Assembly (NCBI GenBank): GCA_022559845.1
Contig: JAHNEJ010003187.1
Coordinates: 62,001-126,000, forward strand
Origin: Amorphophallus konjac
Taxonomy: Eukaryota > Streptophyta > Magnoliopsida > Alismatales > Araceae
DNA length: 64,000 nucleotides
Reading direction: 5' to 3'
Position 1 is the stretch's first letter. Each line of letters begins with the position of its first letter. The translations under genes and the position numbers were made by a program. The notes below the pieces were generated by a model. It was not told where the DNA came from, did not search any database, and worked only from the letters and a program-made list of their open reading frames with translations. Shown piece after piece: positions 32,403-41,989 of this stretch.

Positions 32403-32810
32403 TGCCTCACCTCCACTCGCGTCACTCACCCTGAGTCGGCGTGCCCCACCTCCACTCGCGTCACTCACCCTGAGTCGGCGTGCCTCACCTCCACTCGCGT
32501 CACTCACCCTGAGTCGGCGTGCCTCACCTCCACTCGCGTCACTCACCCTGAGTCGGCGTGCCTCACCTCCACTCGCGTCACTCACCTCGAGTCGGCGTGC
32601 CTCACCTCCACTCGTGTCACTCACCCTGAGTCGGCGTGCCTCACCTCCACTCGCGTCACTCACCTCGAGTCGGCGTGCCTCACCTCCGCTCGCGTCACTC
32701 GCCTCGAGTCGGCGCGCCTCACCTCCGCTCGCGTCACTCGCCCCGAGTCGGCATGCCTCACCTCCGCTCGCGTCACTCACCCTGAGTCGGCGTACCTCGC
32801 TACCTCTCAC
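32403..32810. repeat. 39-bp tandem repeat (10 copies)
   Basis: Units of exactly 39 bp with the core CACTCGCGTCACTCACC then GAGTCGGCGTG. There are ten GAGTCGGC cores, the last few more diverged (GGCGCGCC, GGCATG, GGCGTAC). Because 39 is divisible by three it produces 13-residue periodic ORFs on both strands, which I regard as artefacts. Confidence 0.95.
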
Positions 32811-33004
32811 GCAGCTCACCCGAGTCTGTCATCGCCTCCCTCACCCATTGTCATTCATACATACACTCACCCATTTGCATACATTCATACATCCATACAA
32901 AAACTAAAAAAGGGGGTGCATCATATATACATATCATCATCCCAAAAAAAAAAAAAACATAAAAATCTCATAAAAAAAGGGAAAAAAAAGGAAAAAGTAC
33001 AAAA
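32811..33004. other. 3' flank of antisense gene 2
   Basis: A-rich, low-complexity sequence after the stop codon at 33005 (minus strand). Likely 3' UTR; nothing else is seen. Confidence 0.4.
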
Positions 33005-34671
33005 TCAGGCCTCACCCTCTGGCCTGTCACTGTCTCCACCTCCCTCTTGTCTCTTCGCTGGCGGGGCCATCGAAGAAGTCTCAGCATCATCGCGACGTCG
33101 TCGTCGCTCATCACTCTCGTTCCTCTCCCGCTGAGAGGAACTCGCCAGGTAACGTCTCACCGAGGTGTGAGTAGCCTGGCTGCCACTCGGTACGACCGAT
33201 CGGCTCCTCGAACGGCTCATCGTCATACCCTGAACCTGGCCCCGCAGCACAAGGGCCTCGGTCCTGAAAGGCTCCAGCTCCGCTATCGTCACTCGGTGGC
33301 GCTCCACCTCCTCTCGGTAGCGCTCCACCTCCGCTCGGTAGCGCTCCACCTCCGCCCGGAGAAGTCCCGTCTCAAGAGCGTCGGCCGGCTGAGCTCGCGC
33401 AAGCTGCTCACGCAAATGGGCCGCCTCCCTCTCAGCCACGAGCCGCAGCACCTCTCGCTCCTGAGACGCTGCTCGCTCGCGCTTCAGCTCTGCCTGTGAC
33501 TGCTCCAGCTCGGCAGTCAGCATAGGATGAAGTTCTCTCACCTTCTCCCGGAACTCGGCAGCCTCTGCCGACTGGAGCCGCCTCACCTCCTCCTGAGCCT
33601 CGGCTAACTCCGCCCTGGCTCGAGACGCCGACCTCTGGGCGCTCACAGTCGCCTCCTGGGCCCGAGCCTCAACCTGCACCAACTCAGCCCGTAGGTGGGC
33701 CACCTCCTCTCTGGCACGGGTAGCCTCCTCCATAGCAACCCTCACGTCGTCCACCTGCATGCATCAAACATTAGCACATTCCATTCATATCATGCACAAA
33801 TAAACAAAGGAAAGCGTCAGAAGTGTACCCGCACGGCAAGCTCGCTCTCCGCTGCCTCGGCCCGCTCCACCATCCGCTGGAACTCGGCATCCCGGGCTGC
33901 TCGGTCGGCCGGTGTCTCAACAGAAGAAGAAGAAGGAGCCTCCGCTCCACGCTGTAGATCTATTTAAAAATCCACACTTAGGAATAAAAATAAATGAATA
34001 AGTAAATGAATAAGATGTAATAAAAATAGCACGAGGTGCTTAAAAGGGAGTTGTGATCGCCAGAGGGATTACCTCAATAAGAAGAAAAGGGGATCGCGTG
34101 TACCTGGTGGAAATTGGGATGCGGGATGGATGTGGATTTCCTCCTCCAACTTCAATCGGCCGGCCGATGAAGCGGGTCTTCTTAGTTGATTACCTTGCAA
34201 AACGAACAATAAACACAAACAAGAAGAGAGGGATCAGCCCAAAATACAGTAGTATCTATCCAAATGGACGTGTAATAATGAAGGAAAGAAAGGCACATGC
34301 GCACCTTTTTTTTTTGATTGTTTTTAAACCCCTTAACAAGACTTAAGGGAGGGGGAGTATGATGATAAAAAAAAAACAAAAAAAAACATGAACAGGTGTG
34401 AAGAGTAAATAAAACGGAGGGATGATGATATGAATGAAATGAAACAAAGGAGATGAAAAACCCTGCTGTCCCTGGTGACAGTAAAGGGAAAAAAAAACCA
34501 AATGATGATGATGGATGTAGGATGAAGCACCGGATGTAGCCCAAAGGGATGCAGAAGAGAGGCCGCAAGGATGAAGGAAGCTTCTGCTCGTGATGAAAAA
34601 AAGCTTCTGAGCGCTCAATCCGTTGAATGCTTAAGGTGCTTAACCTTCTGCACGAACGGTCAAAGCTCCAA

Positions 34672-34677
34672 TTTATA
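34672..34677 (-). promoter_or_regulatory. TATA box of the solo LTR
   Basis: Minus strand GGCTATAAATTGG, a canonical plant TATA context, about 630 nt from the LTR's 5' end (35306). This is the same relative position as the TATA box in the Tat-B LTR (about 640 nt). Confidence 0.6.
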
Positions 34678-34819
34678 GCCTCGATCGGATGTGATCAAAC
34701 AAGGTAAGATCAGAACGGGTAATGAGGCATTCAAGGAAGGATTAAGATCGAGCAAGAGACCAAATTATGATAGGGAACTGTGAGGGAAAGATCGAAAAAG
34801 GAAGGACTCTGGAGCGAAA

Positions 34820-35165
34820 ACACGCCTTAATCGAGGACGTCTCTTGATGAATTGACGACTGCAACAAAGGCGTTTCTTGAAACACGACCTATCAAAGGAC
34901 GTTTCTTCCTGGATTTAATTTTAGAAATAAAACTTGCTCTGTTTAAACACTGGTATAACACGCCTATGATAACGGCGTTTCTTAAAAACACGCCTTGAGG
35001 AAGGGCGTTACTCAGAAAATGCCTTTTATTTTTGAAAATTGATAATTCCAGAAATTAGCGGATAATACCAGGAATTGACGCCCTGTACAACGGTCGTCCT
35101 TTCTTTGAAAACGCCTTATTACAGGTCGTGACTTTATAAATTAACGCCCTTAATAAAGTCGTGAA
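34820..35165. repeat. ACGCC...GGCGT palindrome array in the solo LTR
   Basis: Repeated inverted arms of the form ACGCC or ACGNCC, 6-9 nt, GGNCGT or GGCGT, often followed by TTTCTT. Examples: ACGCC..GGCGTTTCTT near 34960-34983, ACGCC..GGCGTTACTC near 34990-35011, GACGCCC..GGTCGTC near 35079-35099. It lies just upstream of the TATA box in minus orientation. Confidence 0.65.
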
Positions 35166-37077
35166 TAACAAAAATGCAGGAAAAATGCATAAAAATTCAC
35201 AAAAATAGAAAAAACTTTATATTATAAGAATATTGAAGTCCACTTGGGGCGTTTACATAATAACATGAGATTTGATCAACAAAACGTCAATTTTGGCGTG
35301 TCTACACACGCCTCTGAGCAGCCTCAGCTCGCTGCACCCAAATATCCCAGGACAGTCACATACATAAACATCATGTAGAAATGTAAGAGTCCAGAGTTTA
35401 GGAACATACCAGTAACTCGAGGGCTCGGCGAGCCTCATCCCTCTCCTGGATGGTGGCATGAAGGAGCCCCTGCAGCTCCGCTAAGCGTCCCTCAGGGTCA
35501 ATCTGCATGTCGAAAGGAAGTCAGTACAGCATATAGAAATCATAAAGCATGTAGAATAAGTCTGAGTTTAGAATTGTACCGGTCGACGTGATCCTCGGAA
35601 CACGCGGTCTCCGTAATGCCTAACGTACGCAGTCACGTACGCCGCATCACTGTCAGCACGAGCGGTCACCACACGCCCACCTGCCTGCCAGTCGGCAACC
35701 TGCTCGGCGTTCCGCGCCGCCCAATCGCACTGCTGAGTCAGCCCTCGGGTGCTCCGCGTCACCCTCTCCCTCGCGCTCTCCTGCGCCGGGAAGTCTACCA
35801 CGGGCTGAGAGACGCCGGTCGTCCTCATCACCAGCCGGGAGTAAAGGGGCTCCACTACATTCATGCAGTGTAACCACACATCACGCCCGGAGAAGGTGAG
35901 AGCTCTCACCACCCACGGCTGCTCTGTCACGTCCTCATGTGCATAAGGAGTCCACTGCACCTGCATACATCAGCAATCACATCAACATCATATAAAACAA
36001 GCATTTTCCAAATAAAGGCTAAGGTTTAGAAGTCGTACCGAGGCGCGAGGAAGCATGTCGACATCGTCCTGCAGGTCGCGCACCTGCCGTGTCAGGGTCC
36101 CTGACCCCCGAATCGGCTCCCACCGTCGCAGAATGGGGAAGAGCCCAGGGCGGGACTCTAGTCCCCTGTACAGAGAAGGCAGCCGCACGTAAGCCCATGC
36201 CTGCATCATGCACAAGTCGTCAGCATCTAGAGCCTAGGTCCTAGGAAATTGCATGAGTTCTGAGTCAGAGTCGTACCTGGAGAAGGGGAGAGAAGCCCCC
36301 CAACATCGTCCGTCGGGACGTCGAGCTGAGGCTCTCAAAAAGGAAGGCGAGTACACCAGCACCCCACGCGTAGTCTCCCACGTGCTCTAGGTCCTCGAGG
36401 AACGGAAGAAGTCGGCAGTGGATGACGTCCGCACGCGTAGAGAAGAGGAGCCGCCCGAACAAGAACATCAGGAACCGCCGAAGAACCATGTCCGCCTCTG
36501 CACCCGGTCCTGCTGCTACTCGAGGCCGCACGCACGTCACCAGCCGGTCCAAGTGCTCCTCTGGACGCTCGCCCACTGCAAGTCCGGACCGTCGCAGCCC
36601 TAGGCTGTCCTGGAGAGCTGCCCGTGGAAGAAGCGTGGTCTGCCGACGTGTCGTCTGGTGTGCAAGCCCTAACAGCCTCTCGGCCATGCCGCGGTAATCG
36701 GGGAAGGAGATCCCAGTCACCGGTAGACCGTGCACCTGCAAACCAGTGAGCCTGGCCACGTCCTCTAGCGTGGGGACCATGTGACCCCACGGGAAGAGGA
36801 ACGTGCGACTCGCCGGATCCCAGCGGTCGTGCAGGGCATAGAGAAGAGGTGTGTCAAAGCGACACACCTCAACACTGAGGAATGGGGCGAACCCCATGGC
36901 AGCCAGCCTCTCCCGCTGAAAGTCCGGCAGTGCAAGATACACTGACCGAACCTGCAGCCAAGAGATACGGGTCCGACGCTTTCCCTGCATTCATTCATTC
37001 ATCTCATTAGTTTCATATTTCTTAATAACAAAAGAAAGGGGGGTTACCCTGTGATGTTCATCATTTTAGTTGTTGAG

Positions 37078-37465
37078 TGTTCAACGGCCTTCCCACGGCC
37101 GTTTTGATTCCTATGACGGTCGTCCATGGACCGTCCTATCCTGTGATGTTTTGAATAAAACGGCCATTCCTGGGCCGCTGTTCCATTCACAACGGTTGTC
37201 CGTGAACCGTTGTTCTGAGGTTTGTGAATCATTCAACGGCCCTCCTAGGGCCGCGGTGCTATTTTGAACGGTCCAATAGGGACCGTATTGTTCTGAATGC
37301 TAAGGGTTGCTACGTTAGGGTCAACGGCCACTCCTGGACCGCTGTTCTATTTGACGGTCCGTTGGGGGCCGTTTTATTCTGAGGTGACCTCGAAGATCGG
37401 GTGTGCTTAACGGCCTCTCCTGGGCCGTTTTGGTCTGATTGGCGGCCCGATGAGGACCGTCATTC
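37078..37465. repeat. Hairpin array in intron 1 of antisense gene 2
   Basis: About ten hairpins spaced 30-50 bp apart. Examples: AACGGCC-7 nt-GGCCGTT near 37081, ACGGTC-7 nt-GACCGT near 37115, CAACGGTT-7 nt-AACCGTTG at 37190-37212. It lies entirely within the 576-nt first intron (37560-36985). Confidence 0.8.
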
Positions 37466-37818
37466 CGTCATCTCTTCCGACGACGGCGAGATCCGCCCCG
37501 CACGCCGTGGACAGCCCCCATTCCCCCATGCTATGCAAAAATAAGGCGAGAGGGACCTACCTCCGAGCCCCGACGCCTCTTGGCCGGGCGTGGTGCTTCC
37601 GCCGCCGCATCGCCGCCGCTCGCACGATCGCCGTCGGTGCCGGTCGCGCCCTCCTCCACGAGCATAAGGGCGAGGTCGTCGACGGAGAAGTCCTCTCCGG
37701 CCGAGGTCGCCTCTGCCGCCGCTCCCGTCGTCTCCTCGGCCGCCGAAGGGGTCGTCTCTGGCGAAGAATCCGTCACGTCTAACAGCCGCTCGCCGCCGTT
37801 ACCACCGCCGGTCACCAT

Positions 37819-37821
37819 CGT

Positions 37822-37852
<31 letters not shown>

Positions 37853-37933
37853 TGAGAGTAAGGGGCGCCGTTCCTCTTCTCCTCCTCTCTTCCTGCCATT
37901 ACGGCAGGAGGAGGGAAGGGGAAGGGGTTTATA
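37819..37933 (-). promoter_or_regulatory. Promoter region of antisense gene 2: (CT)n leader and TATA box
   Basis: Directly upstream of the ATG at 37818 is a CT-rich microsatellite (plus-strand GA repeats 37820-37853). TATAAA is at 37933-37928 (minus strand), 110 nt upstream of the ATG. This spacing and the pyrimidine-rich leader are typical of plant core promoters. The hairpin array 37950-38125 lies immediately further upstream. Confidence 0.55.
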
Positions 37934-37949
37934 TTTTTAAACCGACGTT

Positions 37950-38125
37950 GAGAATGGCGGTCTAGCGATAGACCGCCATACGATAAGAACGGCTACCTTA
38001 TGGCCGTTATTCTGTAAACGGTTACCTAGCATTGAACGGCCTTCATATGACCGTTAAATATCCATATGGCGGTTTACTATGAGCCGTCCAATTTAAGAAC
38101 GGTCCCCTCTGAGCCGTTTAACTGT
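37950..38125. repeat. Hairpin array upstream of the antisense gene 2 promoter
   Basis: About six hairpins. The strongest has perfect 11-bp arms, ATGGCGGTCTA (37954-37964) and TAGACCGCCAT (37969-37979), with a 4-nt loop. Others include AACGGCT..GGCCGTT near 37989 and AACGGCC..GACCGTT near 38035. Confidence 0.8.
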
Positions 38126-39055
38126 TGAATGTATCATTATTGTGAAATTCATGTGCCAATGAGTTTTGATTGCAGTTAACGCTAAACAACATCAATGTCC
38201 CGCCGTTACGCCTGCACAGGTAAGTCAGGTATGGCCCTCAATCCCTCAAAACTCTTATTGCATTACTATATGGTAATAAACATCTATCTCGAGAACCAGT
38301 CGATTCTTCACGCGTTCCAGGATCTGACGTTCCCCGTCAACAAAAACACATGATGATCTAGGTATGCGTGTCTAATCTTCGGAAAGGCCGCTAAGTTGGA
38401 AGAAGTCAGGGGACGACGGTTCTCTCTTGCACGCCGTGGTTGCAAGAAGTGTCCTGACCCTGACTCATTCAGTTCTGCAATAATATTCTCGAGTATTTTA
38501 TATTTTTTATCCTTTGTTTGCATTCGATTTTACATGTTTCTTTCTTTTAGCCCAGCATGCATCACAAGCACCTTTTGAGCATTCACGACCTACGGTCTGC
38601 CTGAGAAATGATCTTGCGTATGATTGACTGTTTTCTGTGTTCCATGTCCCACCGAAGGAATAATTCCACTCCAAAATTAGAAGGTATTTCTTTGGACCTA
38701 ATTGTCCGGTTCTGATGAATTAAGTGTTTCCCTCGTCTGGAGTTTTAAAATCCATTTAATTTCGCTATTACCAGCTTCTATATCGCCTCATTTAGGACCA
38801 CAGCTTGTCCGCCGACGAGGCCGCTCCTTGCTCTTTTACCTTAGTTCCTCCAGATTCAGGTTTAACACTCAGTCCCACAGTACCTTGCAAATTGGTTCGA
38901 AGGTTGCCGGAAGATTTCTATGGCTTGATATGAAACGGGTGTCGTATTGCCTTAACGCCCGCTTTTGCAGTCCACTCCGCTTCATTTCCGCTACAACTCC
39001 ATGTTCCATGACGCCTCCCCTACACCTCCGCTCATTCCCTTGCAAGGCGGACGTT
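38126..39055. other. Tat-B spacer before the 3' LTR
   Basis: About 930 bases with only short unsupported reading frames. I see no repeat or conserved domain. Confidence 0.4.
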
Positions 39056-39064
39056 AAGGAGGGG
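39056..39064 (+). promoter_or_regulatory. Polypurine tract of Tat-B
   Basis: AAGGAGGGG lies 4 nt before the 3' LTR start at 39069, the expected place for plus-strand DNA priming. Confidence 0.65.
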
Positions 39065-39068
39065 CATC

Positions 39069-40358
39069 TATTGACACCCGTTTTTTACCGATGAATCGAA
39101 TCAGTTCCTGCGTCTCAGTTATTGATGTCCCGAACAGTCAATCACATGAAAGATTATTCCTCTGGCAGTATTTTGGGCTCTTCCCAGCAAAGAAGGCCTC
39201 CCTCCCTCTCATTGGATTTAACGGTCTGTTATAAACCGTTTTTCTCAATAGAACGGTCCCCACTGGGCCGTTGTGTTCCGCTGCCCCGGTTTTTTGTATC
39301 TCGTGATACGCTTTGTATAGCGGCTCAATTCTAACCGTTATAGTCAATATAGCGGTCGTCCCTGGGCCGTCATTGTTTGCCGACAAGAAAAGGGTTCAGA
39401 GGCCCGACAGTCGGTCATAGCCACGTGCTTCACGAAAAGTTGTTTGTCTGGGCGTTGACTCCTCTTTACGTATAACGGTTTTTTCCAAGACCGTCATGTA
39501 TATTGAACGGCCCCTGCCAGACCGTCATACATGTTTGGCGGTCTTAGTAAGACCGTCATTGTTAAGGCCACCCAGATTAGACCCCCGTGATTCCAGGCGG
39601 ATTAAGAGGAGAATGTCGTTGGCAATATTGACACGATGCTCTCATTTACCGGCCTTTGACCGACCGTCATTCCCCTTAACCCCTGATTAAGCTCGAAGCC
39701 CTGGGCTCTATATATATAGCTCACGGGTTCTGACAGAAAAGGGGGGGACCATCACGAAGTGCTGTCAAACTCCAGAGGAAAGGGGGGGACCATCACGAAG
39801 TGCTGTCGAATTCCATCGCCAAATCTCACACAGCATCCGCCCGTTCGTCAGGGAGTGGGGGCCTTCTACATCCCTCGCAGGCCCCCGGTGCAGGGAACTT
39901 CACGCTTCATGTTTTTGTGTTTCTAGTCCTTCTCTGTTTGCTCACCACACACACGTCTTTTCTCCACTGCATCACACATCACATACATCATTTCGTTGGC
40001 ATTTATTATCTTTCCTACTGTTTCCGGCGCCCTAAACGGGGTTTCAAAACCTCCAGGTATCGCCGGGCCATGTTCTTCCTTTGCTTTATTTCAATTAGTA
40101 CACCTACTACACTATCATTTAGCTAATTTCCGTTTATCTGTGTGTTTCACCGTTTGCTTTCAGGTCAGCAACCAAAAGCACGAGGCCCGCACCTTCTGGC
40201 CGGCCAGGAGGAGTGGAGGAACGGACCCGCATTCTCCCGTAGCTTCCGAGTCCCGACGCTTTCACCGGTTGGCGATCACGGTCAACAGCTTCATCTTTCC
40301 TCCTGTTTTTTTTATCTCTTCAATATTATTTAACTCGAGGAGGAATAACATATCAACA
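39069..40358 (+). repeat. Tat-B 3' LTR
   Basis: Matches 19071-20355 with about seven to eight substitutions and several one-base indels in homopolymers. The terminal TG is mutated to TA (TATTGACACC). Contains the same hairpin array (about 39219-39675) and TATA box (39709-39718). Followed by ACGGC at 40359-40363, the right target duplication. Confidence 0.95.
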
Positions 40359-40899
40359 ACGGCCTGCGGCTTTGTGATTCGTGCTGCTGGCTTGGTCTGG
40401 CTTGTACCCAAGCTCCTCAGGGGGGTTGGCCGACACCAGGGATAACTCCGCCTACGCTGGGCGATCATTCGGCCACTGTCGGGCCCATCTTGGCGGGAAG
40501 CCGTACCCGTGCCGGGTGATCGGGGTCTTCCGCCGTCAGATCTTTCGGTTCTCCGTTTCGGGAAGCCGGGGGGACTCCTTTATCCTCGGGAGAGCCTTTC
40601 ATGAGGTGGGTAGCCACCGGGTAGACCGTCGACCTTGGTCGGACAACGGGTGTAGTGGATGCAGCACGACAAAGTCGATGCCGGTTCATTGGGCAGGCTT
40701 GGTCGCACTGCCGGTTGGTTGACGAGTTTGTCTCGGCTCTCCTGAGGTGAAGTCCCCGTATCCATACGGAGTGACCCGAGGTTCTGACAACTTGAGAAGT
40801 CTTCAATATGTTGATCTGCATCGGCTTCCGTGCTTCGGTGTGCCGGGTCATTCGTCTTTATTGGCTTGGTCACCAATGATCATATTTTGAGTGCCAACA
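40359..40899 (-). repeat. Tat-A 5' LTR, part 2 (5' side of the LTR)
   Basis: Continuation of the LTR split by Tat-B; the first five bases are the Tat-B target duplication. It ends on the plus strand in GTGCCAACA at 40899, i.e. minus-strand TGTTGGCAC, the 5' terminus of the Tat-A LTR. Immediately beyond it the copia RT reading frame starts mid-codon. Confidence 0.8.
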
Positions 40900-41617
40900 G
40901 CTGCTCAACATAGACTTCTTCTTTGATCAAGTCATTCAAGAAAGCACTTTTTACATCCATTTGATACAGCTTTATTCTAAGGGAGCATGCAAAGGTAAGT
41001 AAAATTCTGATGGCTTCGAGTATAACAACTGGGGCATAAGATTCATCAAAGTCTACCCCAAACTCTTGATTATACCCTTGAGCCACCAATCTAGCCTTGT
41101 TTCTTATTATCTTGCCGTCCTAACTTAGTTTGTTCCTAAAGACCCATTTAGTGCCTATGACAGATTGTGATGAAGGTCTAGGAACAAGATGTCAAACTTG
41201 GTTTCTTTCAAACTGGTTTAACTCGTCTTGCATTGAATTTATCCAGTTTTCATCTTTTAATGCTTCATCAATATTTTTGGATTCAAGTTGAGAGACAAGA
41301 GCAAGTTGATCTAATTCTTCCACAATTTTAAAATGTGACCTTGTTCTAGGTGGGTTGTTTAAGCTACCAATGACATTTTCTAAAGGATTATCCTTAAGAA
41401 TTCTAATGTTTATAGAATCATTACCTTCTCCTGGAGCTTGATCCCTTACATTACTTGATTCAGCTAGATCACCATCTTCTCTTGTTTCTTCTTGTGGAGG
41501 ATCATTCTTTTCCTTCATGCTTAGGAATTCCCTATCTTCATCGTTTTTCCTGCAAGAGTTATCATTGTTAGAATCATCATGATATTCATCAAAGGAAACA
41601 TGGGGTGATTCTTCCAC
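40900..41617 (-). pseudogene. Copia reverse transcriptase, truncated
   Basis: Fragments 41617-41192 and 41089-40900 carry the linker before RT and the RT start ([47 protein letters not shown]). The domain is cut at the glutamine codon by the Tat-A LTR terminus at 40899, before the YVDD catalytic box. Stop codons lie between the fragments. Non-functional. Confidence 0.9.
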
Positions 41618-41989
41618 AGTTTGACTCTTGATATTGTAAAGTCTATAAGCCCTAGATCTATCAGAATATCCAAGGATTATACCTTCATCGCTCTTGGACT
41701 CAAATTTATCTAAGTCTCTTTTGTCATTGTTGTGGATGAATCATTTTGATCCAAACACTTTCATATGTGAGAGAGATGTCATTTTACCTTTCAGCAACTC
41801 ATAAGGAGTCTTTTTAGTGTGTGACCTTACCATAGAGCGGTTGATAATGTAACATGCTGAGTTTACCGCTTCAGCTCAAAACCTCCTTGGAAGTTGTCGT
41901 TCAGCAAGCATGGTTCTTGCCATCTCTACAAGTGTTCGGTTTCTCCTTTCAACTACACCGTTTTGCTCTGGGGTTCTTGGTGAAGAAAA

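Larger units (their letters stand above)
33953..35306 (-). mobile_element. Solo-LTR-like insertion inside antisense gene 2
   Basis: 1354 bp with inverted ends TGTAGA...TCTACA and a perfect 5-bp target duplication CACGC at 33948-33952 and 35307-35311. On the minus strand it begins TGTAGACACGCC, resembling the Tat-B LTR start TGTTGACACCCG. It has no coding sequence, a TATAAA box (34677-34672) and a palindrome array upstream of it (34820-35165). These fit a solo LTR of a related Tat family left by LTR-LTR recombination. A non-coding element of another type is possible but less likely. Confidence 0.85.
33005..37818 (-). pseudogene. Tat-B antisense gene 2: PMD plus coiled-coil protein, interrupted by a solo LTR
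   Basis: Exons (minus strand): 37818-37561, 36984-36277, 36200-36039, 35960-35580, 35502-35410, then an exon split by the insertion (35331-35307 and 33947-33829), and 33754-33005. All introns are GT-AG and phase 0. Exon 1 is Ala/Gly/Glu-rich and ends in a basic RPAKRRRG cluster. Exon 2 holds a classic plant mobile domain (PF10536-type; DRWDPASRTFLFPWGHM, then LEDVARLTGLQVHGL). The last exon is a long Ala/Glu/Arg coiled coil ending in an Arg/Ser-rich tail. Without the insertion the exons would read through in frame, about 831 residues. With it, reading enters the LTR and stops at 35304-35302, after about 543 residues. A CT-rich tract and TATAAA lie upstream of the ATG. The gene is antisense to gag-pol; a role in countering host silencing is only speculation. 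Confidence 0.82.
19071..40358 (+). mobile_element. Tat-B: 21.3-kb Tat-lineage Ty3/gypsy retrotransposon, intact polyprotein
   Basis: It is bounded by two LTRs of 1285 and 1290 bp with about ten scattered differences (roughly 99% identity) and by a perfect 5-bp duplication ACGGC. Order: LTR, leader, gag-pol (21297-29396), antisense gene 1 (31955-30508), hairpin array, 39-bp tandem repeat, antisense gene 2 (37818-33005) carrying a solo-LTR-like insertion, hairpin array, polypurine tract, LTR. It interrupts the 5' LTR of Tat-A, so it is the younger element. The intact polyprotein suggests recent activity. No envelope-like gene is visible. Confidence 0.95.
1..40899 (-). mobile_element. Tat-A: giant Tat-lineage Ty3/gypsy LTR retrotransposon (partial, interrupted)
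   Basis: The element reads right to left: 5' LTR (16140-19070 continued at 40359-40899), primer-binding site, gag, pol with two RNase H domains, a tandem-repeat zone, then an antisense spliced gene that runs off the left window edge. The 3' LTR is outside the window. The 5' LTR has perfect terminal bases on the minus strand (TGTTGGCACTC at 40899, GCGCGAAACA ending at 16140). The second, archaeal-type RNase H after the ordinary one is diagnostic of the Tat lineage, which includes Ogre-sized elements with antisense ORFs. It is inserted in the reverse-transcriptase gene of a copia element: the right flank at 40900 (GCTGC) is mid-codon in the copia RT. The matching duplication should lie left of position 1. 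More than 16 kb of internal sequence plus two ~3.5 kb LTRs makes it at least 23 kb. Confidence 0.85.

Noticed and set aside
32301..33134. ORFs on both strands with 13-residue periodicity
   Set aside because: The 39-bp repeat is a multiple of three, so periodic frames arise on both strands; no match to a known protein.
34182..34618. Hydrophobic ORFs downstream of a good TATA box
   Set aside because: Inside the solo LTR; low-complexity Phe/Ile/Leu composition from T-rich sequence, no conserved motif.
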